From assembly GCF_013407855.1 (NCBI RefSeq), contig NZ_JACBZH010000001.1:3224001-3288000 (forward strand): a stretch of 64,000 bases of DNA, written 5' to 3'. This document shows positions 25,535-34,065 of the stretch, piece by piece. A program made the translations under genes and the position numbers. Source of the stretch: Actinopolymorpha rutila. Lineage in GTDB: Bacteria > Actinomycetota > Actinomycetes > Propionibacteriales > Actinopolymorphaceae. Numbering within the stretch: the stretch's first letter is position 1; each line of letters starts with the position of its first letter. A model generated the notes under the pieces. That model saw only the letters and a list, made by a program, of their open reading frames with translations, was not told the DNA's origin and made no database searches.

Positions 25535-26627
25535 GCCGCCCGGGTTGAGCGTCCGGCTCAAACTCACCCTCAGCTACGCCGGGTTCCTCATGCTCGCCGG
25601 TGGCCTGCTGCTCGCCGTCGTGTGGGTCTTCCTGCTGCGCTACGTTCCCGACCACCAGCTGATGACGTTGGGCCCGCACGCTCCCAACCGCACCGACCTC
25701 CAGCGTGCCTTCGCCCCGCGGGCAGGCCAGGCGCTGGTGTTCCTGCTGATGTTCGGCCTCGTGGGTGGGTGGATTCTCGCCGGCCGAATGCTCGCTCCGC
25801 TGACCCGCATCACGAACGCCACCCGCCGGGCCGCGACCGGATCGCTGTCCCACCGGATCCAGATGGAAGGCCGCAGCGACGAGTTCCGCGAACTCGCCGA
25901 CGCCTTCGACACCATGCTGGCCCAGCTCGAGGCACACGTCGAAGAGCACCGGAGGTTCGCCGCCAACGCCTCCCACGAGCTGCGTACTCCGCTGGCGATC
26001 ACGCAGACCCTTCTGGAAGTGGCCCGCAGCGATCCGAACCGCGACACCGGCGAACTCGTCCGCATCCTGCATGCCGTCAACACGCGGGCGATCGACCTCA
26101 CCGAAGCGCTGCTCCTGCTCAGCCGGGCAGACCAGCGGGCCTTCACCCGAGAACACCTCGACCTGTCCCTGCTGGCCGAGGAGGCCACCGAGACCCTCCT
26201 TCCGCTGGCGGAGAAGCACGGCGTCACGATCGAGACGTCCGGCGACATCACGCCCACGGTCGGCTCATCGGCACTCCTGCTGCAGATGACCACGAACCTC
26301 CTGCACAACGCGATCGTCCACAACCTCCCCGCCGACGGCATCGTGTCGGTCCACACCGAGTCGCGGTACGACGCGAGCGTGCTGCGGGTCGAGAACACCG
26401 GCGATCGGCTTTCGTCGCACCTGGTACCGACCCTCACCGAACCCTTCCAGCGCGGAACGAAACGCGTCCGCACCGGCGAGCACGCCGGCGTCGGCCTCGG
26501 GCTGGCCATCGTGCGCAGCATCGTCCGGGCACACGACGGGACCCTCGACCTCACGGCCCGCCACACCGGCGGCCTCGTCGTCACGGTTCGCCTTCCACCG
26601 CTGTCCGACCAGCGGCTTCCCTCGTGA
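25527..26627 (+). CDS. Sensor histidine kinase
   Basis: This is a 366-residue membrane kinase. Two transmembrane segments (about residues 12-35 and 65-85) enclose a short extracytoplasmic loop of about 30 residues, too small for a large ligand domain. HAMP follows (GRMLAPLTRITNATRRA), then HisKA with the phospho-His in NASHELRTPLAI. The ATPase domain shows N box NLLHNAIVHN and G2 box GVGLGLAIVRSI; the G1 box is degenerate (VENTGDRL), as in many actinobacterial VanS-like kinases. GTG at 25527 has GGGGGAG upstream and overlaps the regulator's stop. It probably detects a membrane or cell-wall signal through its helices. Confidence 0.92.
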   Translation: MDRPPGLSVRLKLTLSYAGFLMLAGGLLLAVVWVFLLRYVPDHQLMTLGPHAPNRTDLQRAFAPRAGQALVFLLMFGLVGGWILAGRMLAPLTRITNATRRAATGSLSHRIQMEGRSDEFRELADAFDTMLAQLEAHVEEHRRFAANASHELRTPLAITQTLLEVARSDPNRDTGELVRILHAVNTRAIDLTEALLLLSRADQRAFTREHLDLSLLAEEATETLLPLAEKHGVTIETSGDITPTVGSSALLLQMTTNLLHNAIVHNLPADGIVSVHTESRYDASVLRVENTGDRLSSHLVPTLTEPFQRGTKRVRTGEHAGVGLGLAIVRSIVRAHDGTLDLTARHTGGLVVTVRLPPLSDQRLPS

Positions 26628-26718
26628 TGTAGGGACCCGACCACGCCGCTTCGCGACGACGACAGCCGCGCCGCCGTCGCGCCCGACTTCTCGACGACCG
26701 CGGACGAGATCGGGCCGG

Positions 26719-28497
26719 TCAGGCGTGCGAGCGCGCCTGCATGGCGTACAACTCGGCGTACAGTCCGGCCCGCCGCATCAGGTCCGCGTGTGTCCCCGCC
26801 TCGGCGATCCGGCCCCGGTCGACCACCAGGATGAGGTCGGCCGACCGGACCGTCGAGAACCGGTGGGACACCAGTACGGTCACCGCGCCGGTCGCCCGGC
26901 CCGCCCGGGCGGTCGCGGCGTAGCGCTCGAACAACGCGTGCTCGGTCGGGGCGTCCAGGCTGGCGGTCGGCTCGTCGAAGCAGACGACCAGCGGGTCCGG
27001 CCGCATCAGCGCCCGGCCGAGCGCGAGCTGTTGCCACTGTCCGGTGGACAGGTCCACACCATCCGGCCAGGTCGAGCCGAGCTGGGTGGCCGGTCCGCGC
27101 GGAAGCGCGCCGAACAGGTCGGCGGAGGTCGCCCGGGCGAGCGCCGCCCGCACGGCCCGGTCATCGTCGCGACGGGGCAGGTCGCCCAGCCCGACGGCGT
27201 ACGCCGCGCGGAACTCCGGCCGGGCGAAGTCCTGGAACGCACCGGACACCCGTCGCCGCCAGGCGTCCGGTGACACCTCGGCCAGATCGGTGCCGGCCAC
27301 CAGCACCCTGCCCCGCGTGGGTTCGTACAGCCTGGTGAGCAGTTTGACCAACGTCGACTTCCCGGCGCCGTTCTCGCCGACGACCGCGACCACCGTGCCG
27401 GGCGGGATCCGCACCGACACGTCCCGCAGCACCCACGTGCCGGCGCCGGGGTAGCGGAAGGACACCTCCGACAGCTCGATGCCCTCGCCCAGGCTCTCCG
27501 GCGCCGGCCGGTCGCCCAGGCCGGCGGTGACGGCGGCCGCGTGGGCGCGCAGCCAGCGCAGCCGGCCGGCGGCACGGAGCACCCGGCCCATCCCGGCCAG
27601 TCCGTACGCCGGTCCGAGCACCTGGTTCTGCACCTGCTGGCAGACCACTACCGCGGTGACCACGTCACCGGCGCCCGCCTGTCCGCGGGCGGCCCGCCAC
27701 AGGACGAACCCGACCGCGAGCCCGAAGCCCACCGCGAAGACGACGGAGCGTACGGCGGAGATGCCGAACGCCACCACCTGCGCCCGGTGCAGCGGCCGGC
27801 GAGCCGTCGTCCAGGCCCGGTCCAGGCGGTCCAGCACCTCCTGCCCCAGGCCGAAGACGCGGAGCTCTGGTGCCGCCCTGGGATCGAGAGCCAGGCCGCG
27901 CAGGTGGCGAGCCAGCCGGGCGGGCGCGGCGGAGGTCTCCTCGGCGCGCGCGTGCCCTCGCTGCTGCAGCGCCGCGAGCGGCAGCGCCGGCAGGGCGAAC
28001 ACCACCAGCAGCAGGACCAGCGGGTGCACCAGCACCAGGACGACCGCGGTGCCGAGCGCACCGACCAGTGCGTTGGCGGTGGCGACCACGTGGTTGAGCG
28101 ACTGGCCGAGGGCACCCTGGCTCTGGCGCAGCAACTCCAGCCGGTCGCGGTAGCCCGCGTGCTCCTGGTGGGCCAGGCCGGGCAGCCCACCGGCCAGCCG
28201 CGCGATCTCCTCGTCGAACGCGAACCCCACCCGCTCGGCCAGACCGGTGCGGATCGCGGTGCCGACGTACGCCGCGACGTAGCGCAGGGCGATCGTGACC
28301 AGCAGACCCACGACGGCGGTCGTCAGCCGGGTGCCGTCGTGGGTGAGCAGGCCGTCCACCGCCAGCCCGAGAAACCACCCGAACAGCGGGAACATCAGGC
28401 TGCCCAGGGGTTCCAGCAGGCTGCCGAGAGAACGCCACGGGTCGGTGCGCACGGCGGTCCGTACCAGCAGCGCGAGTTCGGCCCAGCGCTCACGCAT
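26719..28497 (-). CDS. ABC exporter half-transporter (ABCB-type, TM + ATPase), second subunit
   Basis: This is a 592-residue half-transporter. Six hydrophobic segments fill the first ~310 residues. The ATPase domain has Walker A GENGAGKSTLVK, a signature LSTGQWQQLALG (variant of LSGGQ), Walker B LVVCFDEPTASLD and switch His in VLVSHRFSTVR. The Glu after Walker B is present. ATG at 28497 (GGGAG upstream) overlaps the stop of the preceding half-transporter by 8 bases, so the two are probably made as a heterodimer. Both have a divergent signature with GQW in place of GQQ, a lineage often exporting peptides or lipids. The substrate is unknown. Confidence 0.9.
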   Translation of the reverse strand: MRERWAELALLVRTAVRTDPWRSLGSLLEPLGSLMFPLFGWFLGLAVDGLLTHDGTRLTTAVVGLLVTIALRYVAAYVGTAIRTGLAERVGFAFDEEIARLAGGLPGLAHQEHAGYRDRLELLRQSQGALGQSLNHVVATANALVGALGTAVVLVLVHPLVLLLVVFALPALPLAALQQRGHARAEETSAAPARLARHLRGLALDPRAAPELRVFGLGQEVLDRLDRAWTTARRPLHRAQVVAFGISAVRSVVFAVGFGLAVGFVLWRAARGQAGAGDVVTAVVVCQQVQNQVLGPAYGLAGMGRVLRAAGRLRWLRAHAAAVTAGLGDRPAPESLGEGIELSEVSFRYPGAGTWVLRDVSVRIPPGTVVAVVGENGAGKSTLVKLLTRLYEPTRGRVLVAGTDLAEVSPDAWRRRVSGAFQDFARPEFRAAYAVGLGDLPRRDDDRAVRAALARATSADLFGALPRGPATQLGSTWPDGVDLSTGQWQQLALGRALMRPDPLVVCFDEPTASLDAPTEHALFERYAATARAGRATGAVTVLVSHRFSTVRSADLILVVDRGRIAEAGTHADLMRRAGLYAELYAMQARSHA

Positions 28498-30475
28498 CGG
28501 CGGCTCCCGTCGCTCCGGCGGAGTCACCCGCACTGTCCGCACTGCCCGTGTGGTCGGTGTGGTCGGTGTGGTCGGCGTGGTCGGCGTGGTCGGCGAAACG
28601 TTCGGCCTGCAACCTGAACATCCGCGCGTACCTGCCCCCGCTCGCCAGCAACGTGTCGTGGTCGCCGTCCTCGGCCACCCTGCCGTCGGACAGGACGACG
28701 ATCCGGTCCGCGTGCCGGACACTGGCCAGCCGGTGGGTGACGAGAATCGTCGTGGTGTCCCGGGTGAGGGACAGGAAACGGTCGAAGAGTTCGGTCTCCG
28801 CGCGGACGTCCAGGCCGGCGGTCGGTTCGTCCAGGATCAGCAGCCCGGCCCCGCCGCGAACCGCGACCAGCGCGCGGGCCAGCGCGACCTTCTGCCACTG
28901 TCCGCCGGAAAGGTCGACGCCACCGTCGTAGCCGCGCGCCAGAACGGTGTCCCATCCGGCCGGGAGGTCGGTGAGGAGCTCCGTGCCGCCCGCGTCGCGA
29001 AGCGCCTCGCCGAGGGCCCGCTCGTCGCGCAGCAGCGGAAGGCTGCCCAGTCCCACGTTGTCGCGCAGCGAGAGTTCGTACCGCAGGAAGTCCTGGAAGA
29101 CCACCGCCACCCGACCAGCGGGGCCGTCACTTCGGTACGCCCGCGGGTCGGCACCGTCCAGGCGGATGCTCCCATCGCTGGGCGGGTACAGCCCGCAGAC
29201 CAGCTTGGTCAGCGTGGACTTGCCGGCACCGTTCGCACCCACGACAGCCACCGACTGGCCGGGCGGAATCCGCAGGTCGAGCTCACGCAGCACCGGCGTG
29301 TCGCGGCCGGGATAGCGGAAGGACACGCCGCGCAGGTGTACCTCCACCGGTCCCGGTCCGCGCGGGACCGACGCCACCGCCGGCGGGGCCGGGCGCAGGA
29401 CGGCCGGGCCCAGGCGTTCGGACAGGTCGAGGGCCTGCCGTGCCAGCGCCGTCGCGCGGGCGACCCGCCACTGCGGCGGGCCGAGGAAGCCCAGCTCGCC
29501 GACCCCGATCACCGACAGCCCGTAGACGGTGAGCGCCCCGGCGCCGAGTTCGCCCCGGCCGGTCCGCTGCACCAGTGTCGCGAGCACCACGCCGTGGCAG
29601 GCCAGCAGCGCGGCGGTTCCGAGAACGAGCGACCACGCGTTGCTACGCCGGGCCCGCCACACCACCTCCATCGCCGCGCGCCACGTGCGGGTGTACTCCT
29701 CGCCGAGCCAGCCGGCCAGGCCGAAGACGCGTACCTCCGCAGCCACCGGCGGGTCGACCAGCAGGCCGCGCAGGTAGTCGGCGCGCCGCAGCGCCCCGCC
29801 GCCCTCCTCGCGTACGGCGGTGAAACCGCGGCGCATCCAGCGGTGGGACGCCACGTTGGTGACCGACCACCCGGCCACCAGCACGACCGGCGCCCACCAG
29901 GCGAAGGTGGCGAGGATCCCGGCCGCGCACAGCCCGGCCGTGCGCATGGTGAGCAGCATCCGCACCGACCAGGCGGTCTGCAGGTGCAGGTCGGAACGCT
30001 CGAACTCCTCGACCGCGGCGAGGTCGGCGCTCACGCCGGGGTCGGCCAGCCGGGTGAGATCGCCGGCGCCGAGGGCGGCCCGTCCCACGGTGTCGCCGAG
30101 GGCGAGGGTGAGCCGGGTGTTCATCAGCTCGCACAGCAGCCGGGAACCGGCCAGGCCCACTCCGCCGGCGAGGAAACCGAACGACACCAGGCCGAGCCAG
30201 GTCAGCGCCTGCCGACCTGACGGGGACGCCAGACCGTGGCCCACCGCACCGGGGACGGAGCCGACGAAGGCCCCGCTCGCCACCGCCGTCGCGTTCGGCA
30301 GCAGGCCGAGTACGACGGTCAGGAACGCCAGCCAGAAGGTGAGCCGGCGGTCGGCCCGCCAGAACAGGACCGCCAGCGCGCAGGCGTTTCGCAGCGGCGT
30401 TCGTACGCGCTCGAACGCTCGCTCATGGAGCCATCCGAAGACTTGTCGAAGAAATCGCGAAAGTGATCGCGCCAA
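28490..30475 (-). CDS. ABC exporter half-transporter (ABCB-type), first subunit, with Asp-His repeat tail
   Basis: This is a 661-residue half-transporter: membrane domain (residues ~25-330) and ATPase with Walker A GANGAGKSTLTK, signature LSGGQWQKVALA, Walker B LLILDEPTAGLD and LVTHRLASVR. The C-terminus carries an in-frame 9-nt tandem repeat giving DHADHADHTDHTDHT and then a Ser/Gly/Ala tail, which may bind metal or be neutral slippage. The start is uncertain. TTG at 30475 is chosen because GGAGAG lies 7 bases upstream and the downstream sequence is amphipathic and basic before the first helix. It is coupled to the second subunit. The 5' side faces a CoA-transferase gene across a repeat-containing region. 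Confidence 0.87.
   Translation of the reverse strand: MARSLSRFLRQVFGWLHERAFERVRTPLRNACALAVLFWRADRRLTFWLAFLTVVLGLLPNATAVASGAFVGSVPGAVGHGLASPSGRQALTWLGLVSFGFLAGGVGLAGSRLLCELMNTRLTLALGDTVGRAALGAGDLTRLADPGVSADLAAVEEFERSDLHLQTAWSVRMLLTMRTAGLCAAGILATFAWWAPVVLVAGWSVTNVASHRWMRRGFTAVREEGGGALRRADYLRGLLVDPPVAAEVRVFGLAGWLGEEYTRTWRAAMEVVWRARRSNAWSLVLGTAALLACHGVVLATLVQRTGRGELGAGALTVYGLSVIGVGELGFLGPPQWRVARATALARQALDLSERLGPAVLRPAPPAVASVPRGPGPVEVHLRGVSFRYPGRDTPVLRELDLRIPPGQSVAVVGANGAGKSTLTKLVCGLYPPSDGSIRLDGADPRAYRSDGPAGRVAVVFQDFLRYELSLRDNVGLGSLPLLRDERALGEALRDAGGTELLTDLPAGWDTVLARGYDGGVDLSGGQWQKVALARALVAVRGGAGLLILDEPTAGLDVRAETELFDRFLSLTRDTTTILVTHRLASVRHADRIVVLSDGRVAEDGDHDTLLASGGRYARMFRLQAERFADHADHADHTDHTDHTGSADSAGDSAGATGAADA
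28550..28602. repeat. 9-bp tandem repeat (GTGGTCGGT type) in exporter C-terminus
   Basis: About six copies of a 9-bp unit GTGGTCGGY (plus strand) encode the Asp-His-Ala/Thr tail of the first ABC subunit. Copies are nearly identical, so copy number may vary between isolates. Confidence 0.75.
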
Positions 30476-30784
30476 GCCGAAACTCTCCGTTTCGCTCGTC
30501 CCACGCCGCGGGCAGATGCCCTGCGGCGGCTCGGATCCCGAACCAGGATTGAAGAATCGGATGCCGGATACGGAATGGCCAGATGGTGCCAATTCCTTCG
30601 TACGAGGTGCACCCGATGATGTGCTGCGGACTGAGCCCGGGCCAGGAATGCGAAGCCGGCCGGAAATCGAGCCGGCCAGAAATGCGAAGCCAGCCGGAAT
30701 GCGAAACCGGCCGCTGGGAAGCAGGACCGGTCGAGCCCGTCCACGACGGCGACCCGCCGCAAACGCCGCAGACAGGAGCCGCCG
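30476..30784. other. Intergenic region between ABC exporter and CoA transferase
   Basis: This is 309 bases without a convincing gene, divergently flanked. It has distinctly lower GC at 30476-30620 than its surroundings, includes four ~17-bp tandem repeats (30645-30712), and ends at the ribosome site of a 27-codon frame. Promoters for both directions should be here, but no consensus pair is obvious. Confidence 0.5.
30645..30712. repeat. Four ~17-bp imperfect tandem repeats
   Basis: The units are GGAATGCGAAGCCGGCC (30645-30661), GGAAATCGAGCCGGCC (30662-30677), AGAAATGCGAAGCCAGCC (30678-30695) and GGAATGCGAAACCGGCC (30696-30712). The consensus is GGAAATGCGAAGCCGGCC. They lie head to tail between divergent genes and could be iterated operator sites or slippage products. 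Confidence 0.8.
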
Positions 30785-30868
30785 ATGTACCGCAGGTGCA
30801 GCATGGCAGACAAACCCGGGCGCGAACACCCCTTCGCGGCTGCGCTTTCCCGCGGGCCGGCGTCGTGA
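30785..30868 (+). CDS. Putative 27-residue leader/coupler frame before the CoA transferase
   Basis: ATG at 30785 has a good AGGAG six bases upstream. The frame (MYRRCSMADKPG...) ends in TGA overlapping the GTG start of the CoA transferase as GTGA. The CoA transferase has no ribosome site of its own, so this frame may deliver ribosomes to it. It is not a known peptide; it might be a chance frame if the real start of the transferase lies elsewhere. Confidence 0.45.
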   Translation: MYRRCSMADKPGREHPFAAALSRGPAS

Positions 30869-32052
30869 GCGGCCCGCTCGACGGCGTTGTGGTCGTCGAC
30901 CTGTCCCGGGCGCTGGCCGGGCCGCACGCGGCGATGATGCTGGGTGACCTGGGCGCGCGGGTCGTCAAGGTCGAGCACCCCGACGGCGGTGACGACTCAC
31001 GCGGGTGGGGGCCGCCGTTCGTCGGCCCGCCCGACGCGACCGAGGCGACGTACTTCCTGTCCTGCAACCGCAACAAGGAGTCCGTCGTCCTCGACCTGAA
31101 GTCCGAGGAGGGGCGGCGCGACCTGGGCCGGCTACTCGCCCGCGCCGACGTCCTGGTGGAGAACTTCCGTCCGGGCGTGCTGGACCGCCTCGGCTTCTCC
31201 GTCGAGGCGATCACCGCCGCCAACCCACGGCTGGTGGTGCTGTCCATCACCGGCTTCGGCCACGACGGGCCGGAGGGCAACCGCGCGGGGTACGACCAGA
31301 TCGCCCAGGGCGAGGCCGGCCTGATGTCGGTGACCGGGCCCGGACCGGGCGAACCGGTGCGGGTCGGCGTACCGATCGCGGACCTGCTGGCCGGGATGTA
31401 CGGCGCGTACGGCGTCGTCGCCGCCCTGCACGAACGCCACACTACCGGCCGCGGCCGCGTCGTGCGTACCTCGCTGCTGGCCGCCGTCGTCGGCGTGCAC
31501 GCCTACCAGGGAACGCGCTACACCGTCGCCGGCGAGGTGCCGCGCGCGCAGGGCAACCACCATCCCTCGATCTGCCCGTACGGCCTGTTCCACTGTGCCG
31601 ATGGGCTGGTGCAGATCTCGGTGGGCAGCGAGCAGTTGTGGCGGCGGTTCGCGCCGGCGTTCGGACTGCCCGTGGACGAGCCCGGGTTCGCCACCAACGC
31701 CGAGCGCGTCGGTGCCATGGATCAGGTCGTCGCCGCGGTGGAGACGGCGTTCGCGTCCTGGCCGGTGAGCCGGCTGCTGCCGCGGCTGGCCGAGGTGGGC
31801 GTACCGGCGGGTGAGGTGAAGACCCTCGACCAGGTGTACGAGTGGGAACAGACCCGGTCCCAGGGGCTGGTGATCGAGGTCGACCACGCCACGCTGGGCC
31901 GGATCAGGCTGCCCGGCCCGCCGATCCGGCTGGACGACGAACCCCAGGCAGGCGGGCGGGACACCCATCTGGCGCCGCCGACGCTCGGCCAGCACACCGC
32001 CGAGGTCCTCGCCTGGCTGGACGATCTCGACCGCGACCGCGGTCAGACGTAG
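30865..32052 (+). CDS. CaiB/BaiF family CoA transferase (class III)
   Basis: This is a 395-residue class III CoA transferase, moving CoA between carboxylic acids (formyl-, carnitinyl-, succinyl- or methylacyl-CoA relatives). The family opening GPLDGVVVVDLSRALAGPHA and LGDLGARVVKVEHP are present, and the catalytic Asp lies in AGYDQIAQGEAGLMS. Further landmarks are CNRNKESVVLDLKS and FRPGVLDRLGFS. The GTG at 30865 has no ribosome site but overlaps the stop of a 27-codon frame with a strong one. The 3' end overlaps the convergent kinase-like gene by 10 bases. No acyl-CoA gene is adjacent, so the substrate cannot be assigned. Confidence 0.9.
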   Translation: MSGPLDGVVVVDLSRALAGPHAAMMLGDLGARVVKVEHPDGGDDSRGWGPPFVGPPDATEATYFLSCNRNKESVVLDLKSEEGRRDLGRLLARADVLVENFRPGVLDRLGFSVEAITAANPRLVVLSITGFGHDGPEGNRAGYDQIAQGEAGLMSVTGPGPGEPVRVGVPIADLLAGMYGAYGVVAALHERHTTGRGRVVRTSLLAAVVGVHAYQGTRYTVAGEVPRAQGNHHPSICPYGLFHCADGLVQISVGSEQLWRRFAPAFGLPVDEPGFATNAERVGAMDQVVAAVETAFASWPVSRLLPRLAEVGVPAGEVKTLDQVYEWEQTRSQGLVIEVDHATLGRIRLPGPPIRLDDEPQAGGRDTHLAPPTLGQHTAEVLAWLDDLDRDRGQT

Positions 32053-32657
32053 GCGCCGGACACTCCGTCGATACGAACGTCGGCGCGGCGCCGGGTGTCC
32101 TCCGCGGCGAAGTGGTTCCGCTCGGCCCGGGCCCACGCGTCCCAGAACGGCTCGAACGCCCCGCCGTCGCGGGCGGCGGCCCGGGCGCGGCGGACGTCCT
32201 CGAGTGCCTCCACCCACAGCTTCGAGGTGGCCAGGCCGTCCACCACCCGGCTCGCCGAGCCGACGCCCTCGACCACGAGCGCGGGACCGACCGGCACCTC
32301 GTGCCATTCGGCGTACTCGCCGCGCGGCCAGTCGTAGCGCCGGTACCGTCCGGGCCGTCCCGCGCTCAGCGGTTCCAGCAGCCACGTGCGCAACCTGCCG
32401 GCCACCGAGGGCAGGCCGTCCCAGCCCTCGTACAGGTCGTCCATGTGCACGGTCGGAACGTCGCCCAGCGCCGCCGCCAGCCGGGCCGCAAGGGTGGTCT
32501 TGCCCGAACACGCCGGCCCGTCGACGCACACCAGCCGGACCGGCCCCAGTCGTGGCGGCGCGGCGAGCACCTGCGCGGCGAGGTCGGTTGCCGGGTCGGT
32601 GGCCTGCGTGTGCAGCCGCGTTCGCGGGGGCCGGGGCGGGGGAGTGGAGGGCAGCAC
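32043..32657 (-). CDS. Uridine-kinase-like P-loop ATPase
   Basis: This is a 204-residue P-loop protein similar to uridine/cytidine kinases and small (d)NMP kinases. Walker A is VDGPACSGKTTLAARL. The typical VPTVHMDDLYEGWDGL (substrate/Mg Asp pair) and ALVVEGVGSASR strand follow. The GTG at 32657 is preceded on the minus strand by TACGCT exactly six bases upstream and has no ribosome site, so it is likely leaderless. It overlaps the convergent CoA transferase by 10 bases. It could phosphorylate a nucleoside or another small hydroxyl compound. Confidence 0.8.
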   Translation of the reverse strand: MLPSTPPPRPPRTRLHTQATDPATDLAAQVLAAPPRLGPVRLVCVDGPACSGKTTLAARLAAALGDVPTVHMDDLYEGWDGLPSVAGRLRTWLLEPLSAGRPGRYRRYDWPRGEYAEWHEVPVGPALVVEGVGSASRVVDGLATSKLWVEALEDVRRARAAARDGGAFEPFWDAWARAERNHFAAEDTRRRADVRIDGVSGAYV

Positions 32658-32709
32658 GCGAGCAGCGTAGGGCTTTCGCGTACGCCCACCTCGTGCAGCC
32701 GCATTCCCC

Positions 32710-32766
32710 GGCCGCATTCGTCCGGCCGCATTCGTCCGACCACAATCCCGTCCGACCACAATCCCC
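32710..32766. repeat. Short tandem repeats between two divergent leaderless promoters
   Basis: GGCCGCATTCGTCC occurs twice without a gap (32710-32737), followed by GACCACAATCCCGTCC (32738-32753) and GACCACAATCCCC (32754-32766). All are variants of a 13-16-bp unit. They fill the space where the -35 regions of the kinase-like gene (-10 at 32664-32669, minus strand) and the esterase gene (-10 at 32779-32784) should lie. Confidence 0.75.
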
Positions 32767-32790
32767 GGCCACAGCCGTTAGGGTCGCGCC

Positions 32791-33738
32791 ATGCCGAGTC
32801 GCCGACGCGTTCGCCTGGCCGCCCTCGTGTCCGGCGTCCTCACGCTGGCGGCGACGGCCCTCGGCGGTTGTGCGGGTCCCGGCGGCGACGGTCGCGACCG
32901 GGCCGCCGAGGCCAGGGTCGGTACGCCCACGACCGGTGCGACTCCGGCGTCGCCCGCCACCGCTGGGCCGCCCGGCGCCCGGCAGGCGAGCGCCGCGCTG
33001 CCCGGCCAGGTCCGGCTCGCCAGTGGCCGCGAGTACGTCCTCCCCAGGCCGGCACCGGCTCGCCTGGGTGCCCGCCGTCCACTGCTGCTCGTCCTGCACT
33101 CCTTCGGCGGCACGTGGCGCCGGATGGAGCACCTCGGGCAGTTCCAGGAGCGGGCCGCCCGGCGCGGTTACGTGGTGGCGTACGGCATCGGCGCCAGGCG
33201 CTCGTGGGACGCCGCGGGGTGCTGCGGCTGGAGCAACGCCCACCGCGCGAAGGACGTGGAGTACCTCACCGACGTGGTGGCCGACGTCCGCCGCCGGGTG
33301 CCGGGTATCGATCCCCGGCGCATCTACCTCACGGGCTTCTCCAACGGCGCAATGATGACGCTGCACGCCCTGTGCGAGCGGCCGCGCCTGTTCGCGGCGG
33401 GAGTGGGCGTGGCCGGTGCGCTGGTCGGCCGGTGTCGGGGCGGCGCGCCCATCCACTACCTGGAGATCCACGGGACCTCCGATGCGGTCGTCCCCTACGA
33501 CGGTGGCCGAACCGACTGGCTGCACGCGACGTTTCCGCCCGTTTCGGACCTTCCCGGTACGATCGCGGACCGGGCGCCCGGCTCGGTGGTGAAGATCCGT
33601 TCCCACCCCTGCGGCCACGTGTGGCCGGTGGGCGGGCGGTGCCACCTGGACGCCGCCGCGATCGGGTGGGAGTTCCTCCGGCGGTACGCCCTGCCGTCGC
33701 CGCCTCACCACGCGTACCGAACCGGGACCGGCCGGTAG
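32791..33738 (+). CDS. Secreted esterase lipoprotein, PHB-depolymerase/LpqC type
   Basis: This is a 315-residue extracytoplasmic serine esterase. The N-terminus is a lipoprotein signal: RRR, a hydrophobic stretch, then lipobox LGGC with Cys27. A Pro/Ala/Thr linker leads to the alpha/beta hydrolase: oxyanion region LLLVLHSFGGTW, nucleophile elbow TGFSNGAMM, acid in HGTSDAVVPY and His in PCGHVWP. Paired Cys in AAGCCGWS suggests a disulfide, as in feruloyl or acetyl-xylan-type esterases of the LpqC/PhaZ family. ATG at 32791 follows TAGGGT by six bases (leaderless). A role on plant polymers would match the CE15 gene but is only a guess. Confidence 0.88.
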   Translation: MPSRRRVRLAALVSGVLTLAATALGGCAGPGGDGRDRAAEARVGTPTTGATPASPATAGPPGARQASAALPGQVRLASGREYVLPRPAPARLGARRPLLLVLHSFGGTWRRMEHLGQFQERAARRGYVVAYGIGARRSWDAAGCCGWSNAHRAKDVEYLTDVVADVRRRVPGIDPRRIYLTGFSNGAMMTLHALCERPRLFAAGVGVAGALVGRCRGGAPIHYLEIHGTSDAVVPYDGGRTDWLHATFPPVSDLPGTIADRAPGSVVKIRSHPCGHVWPVGGRCHLDAAAIGWEFLRRYALPSPPHHAYRTGTGR

Positions 33739-34065
33739 GCGGCTCGTCCGAGGGCCTGGTAAGGTTGCCGATGGCCGATCCGGTAGGCGAGACACTCACC
33801 AGGCCGGGTCACAAGCGGAGGTCCATCTCCCACCCGCATCGATCGTCAGATCGTCGGGTTCCGGCCGGCCGCCGAAGGCGCTGATCTCCGGATCTTCCTC
33901 GGTGTCCAGTGTGACGTACCCGCCTGGCGGGTCAGGTCGCGCACCGGATCGATGGCTTCCGCGAGTGGTAGACGCGGGAGCCTTTTTCGCGTCCGCGGCC
34001 ACCGTGGAGGCCCCGCATCCGGCGGTGCCTGACGAAGAAGTCGTACCACACCACAGGAGGGTCCC
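33739..34065 (+). promoter_or_regulatory. Leader of the infC operon
   Basis: This is 327 bases before infC. TAAGGT at 33760-33765 is a good -10, placing transcription start near 33771. The first bases of that transcript are an ATG opening a 37-codon arginine-rich frame (33771-33884). Further on are the palindrome ACCCGCCTGGCGGGT (33918-33932) and a hairpin GACGCG/CGCGTC (about 33972-33994) with five Ts in its loop. The layout resembles a structured, possibly attenuating leader. Confidence 0.5.
33771..33884 (+). CDS. Putative 37-residue Arg-rich leader peptide of infC
   Basis: The frame starts MADPVGETLTRPGHKRRS and ends with PAGRRRR; 11 of 37 residues are Arg or Lys. Its ATG sits five bases after TAAGGT, so it could be translated as a leaderless frame from the infC promoter. 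It may be a regulatory leader peptide or simply chance; no homologue is known to me. Confidence 0.35.
   Translation: MADPVGETLTRPGHKRRSISHPHRSSDRRVPAGRRRR

Noticed and set aside
23994..26627. Vancomycin-resistance cassette
   Set aside because: VanY-like peptidase, regulator and kinase are present, but VanH, VanA and VanX are absent; wall maintenance is a simpler reading.
28550..28602. CRISPR-like array
   Set aside because: Nine-base units without spacers inside a coding region; plain tandem repeat.
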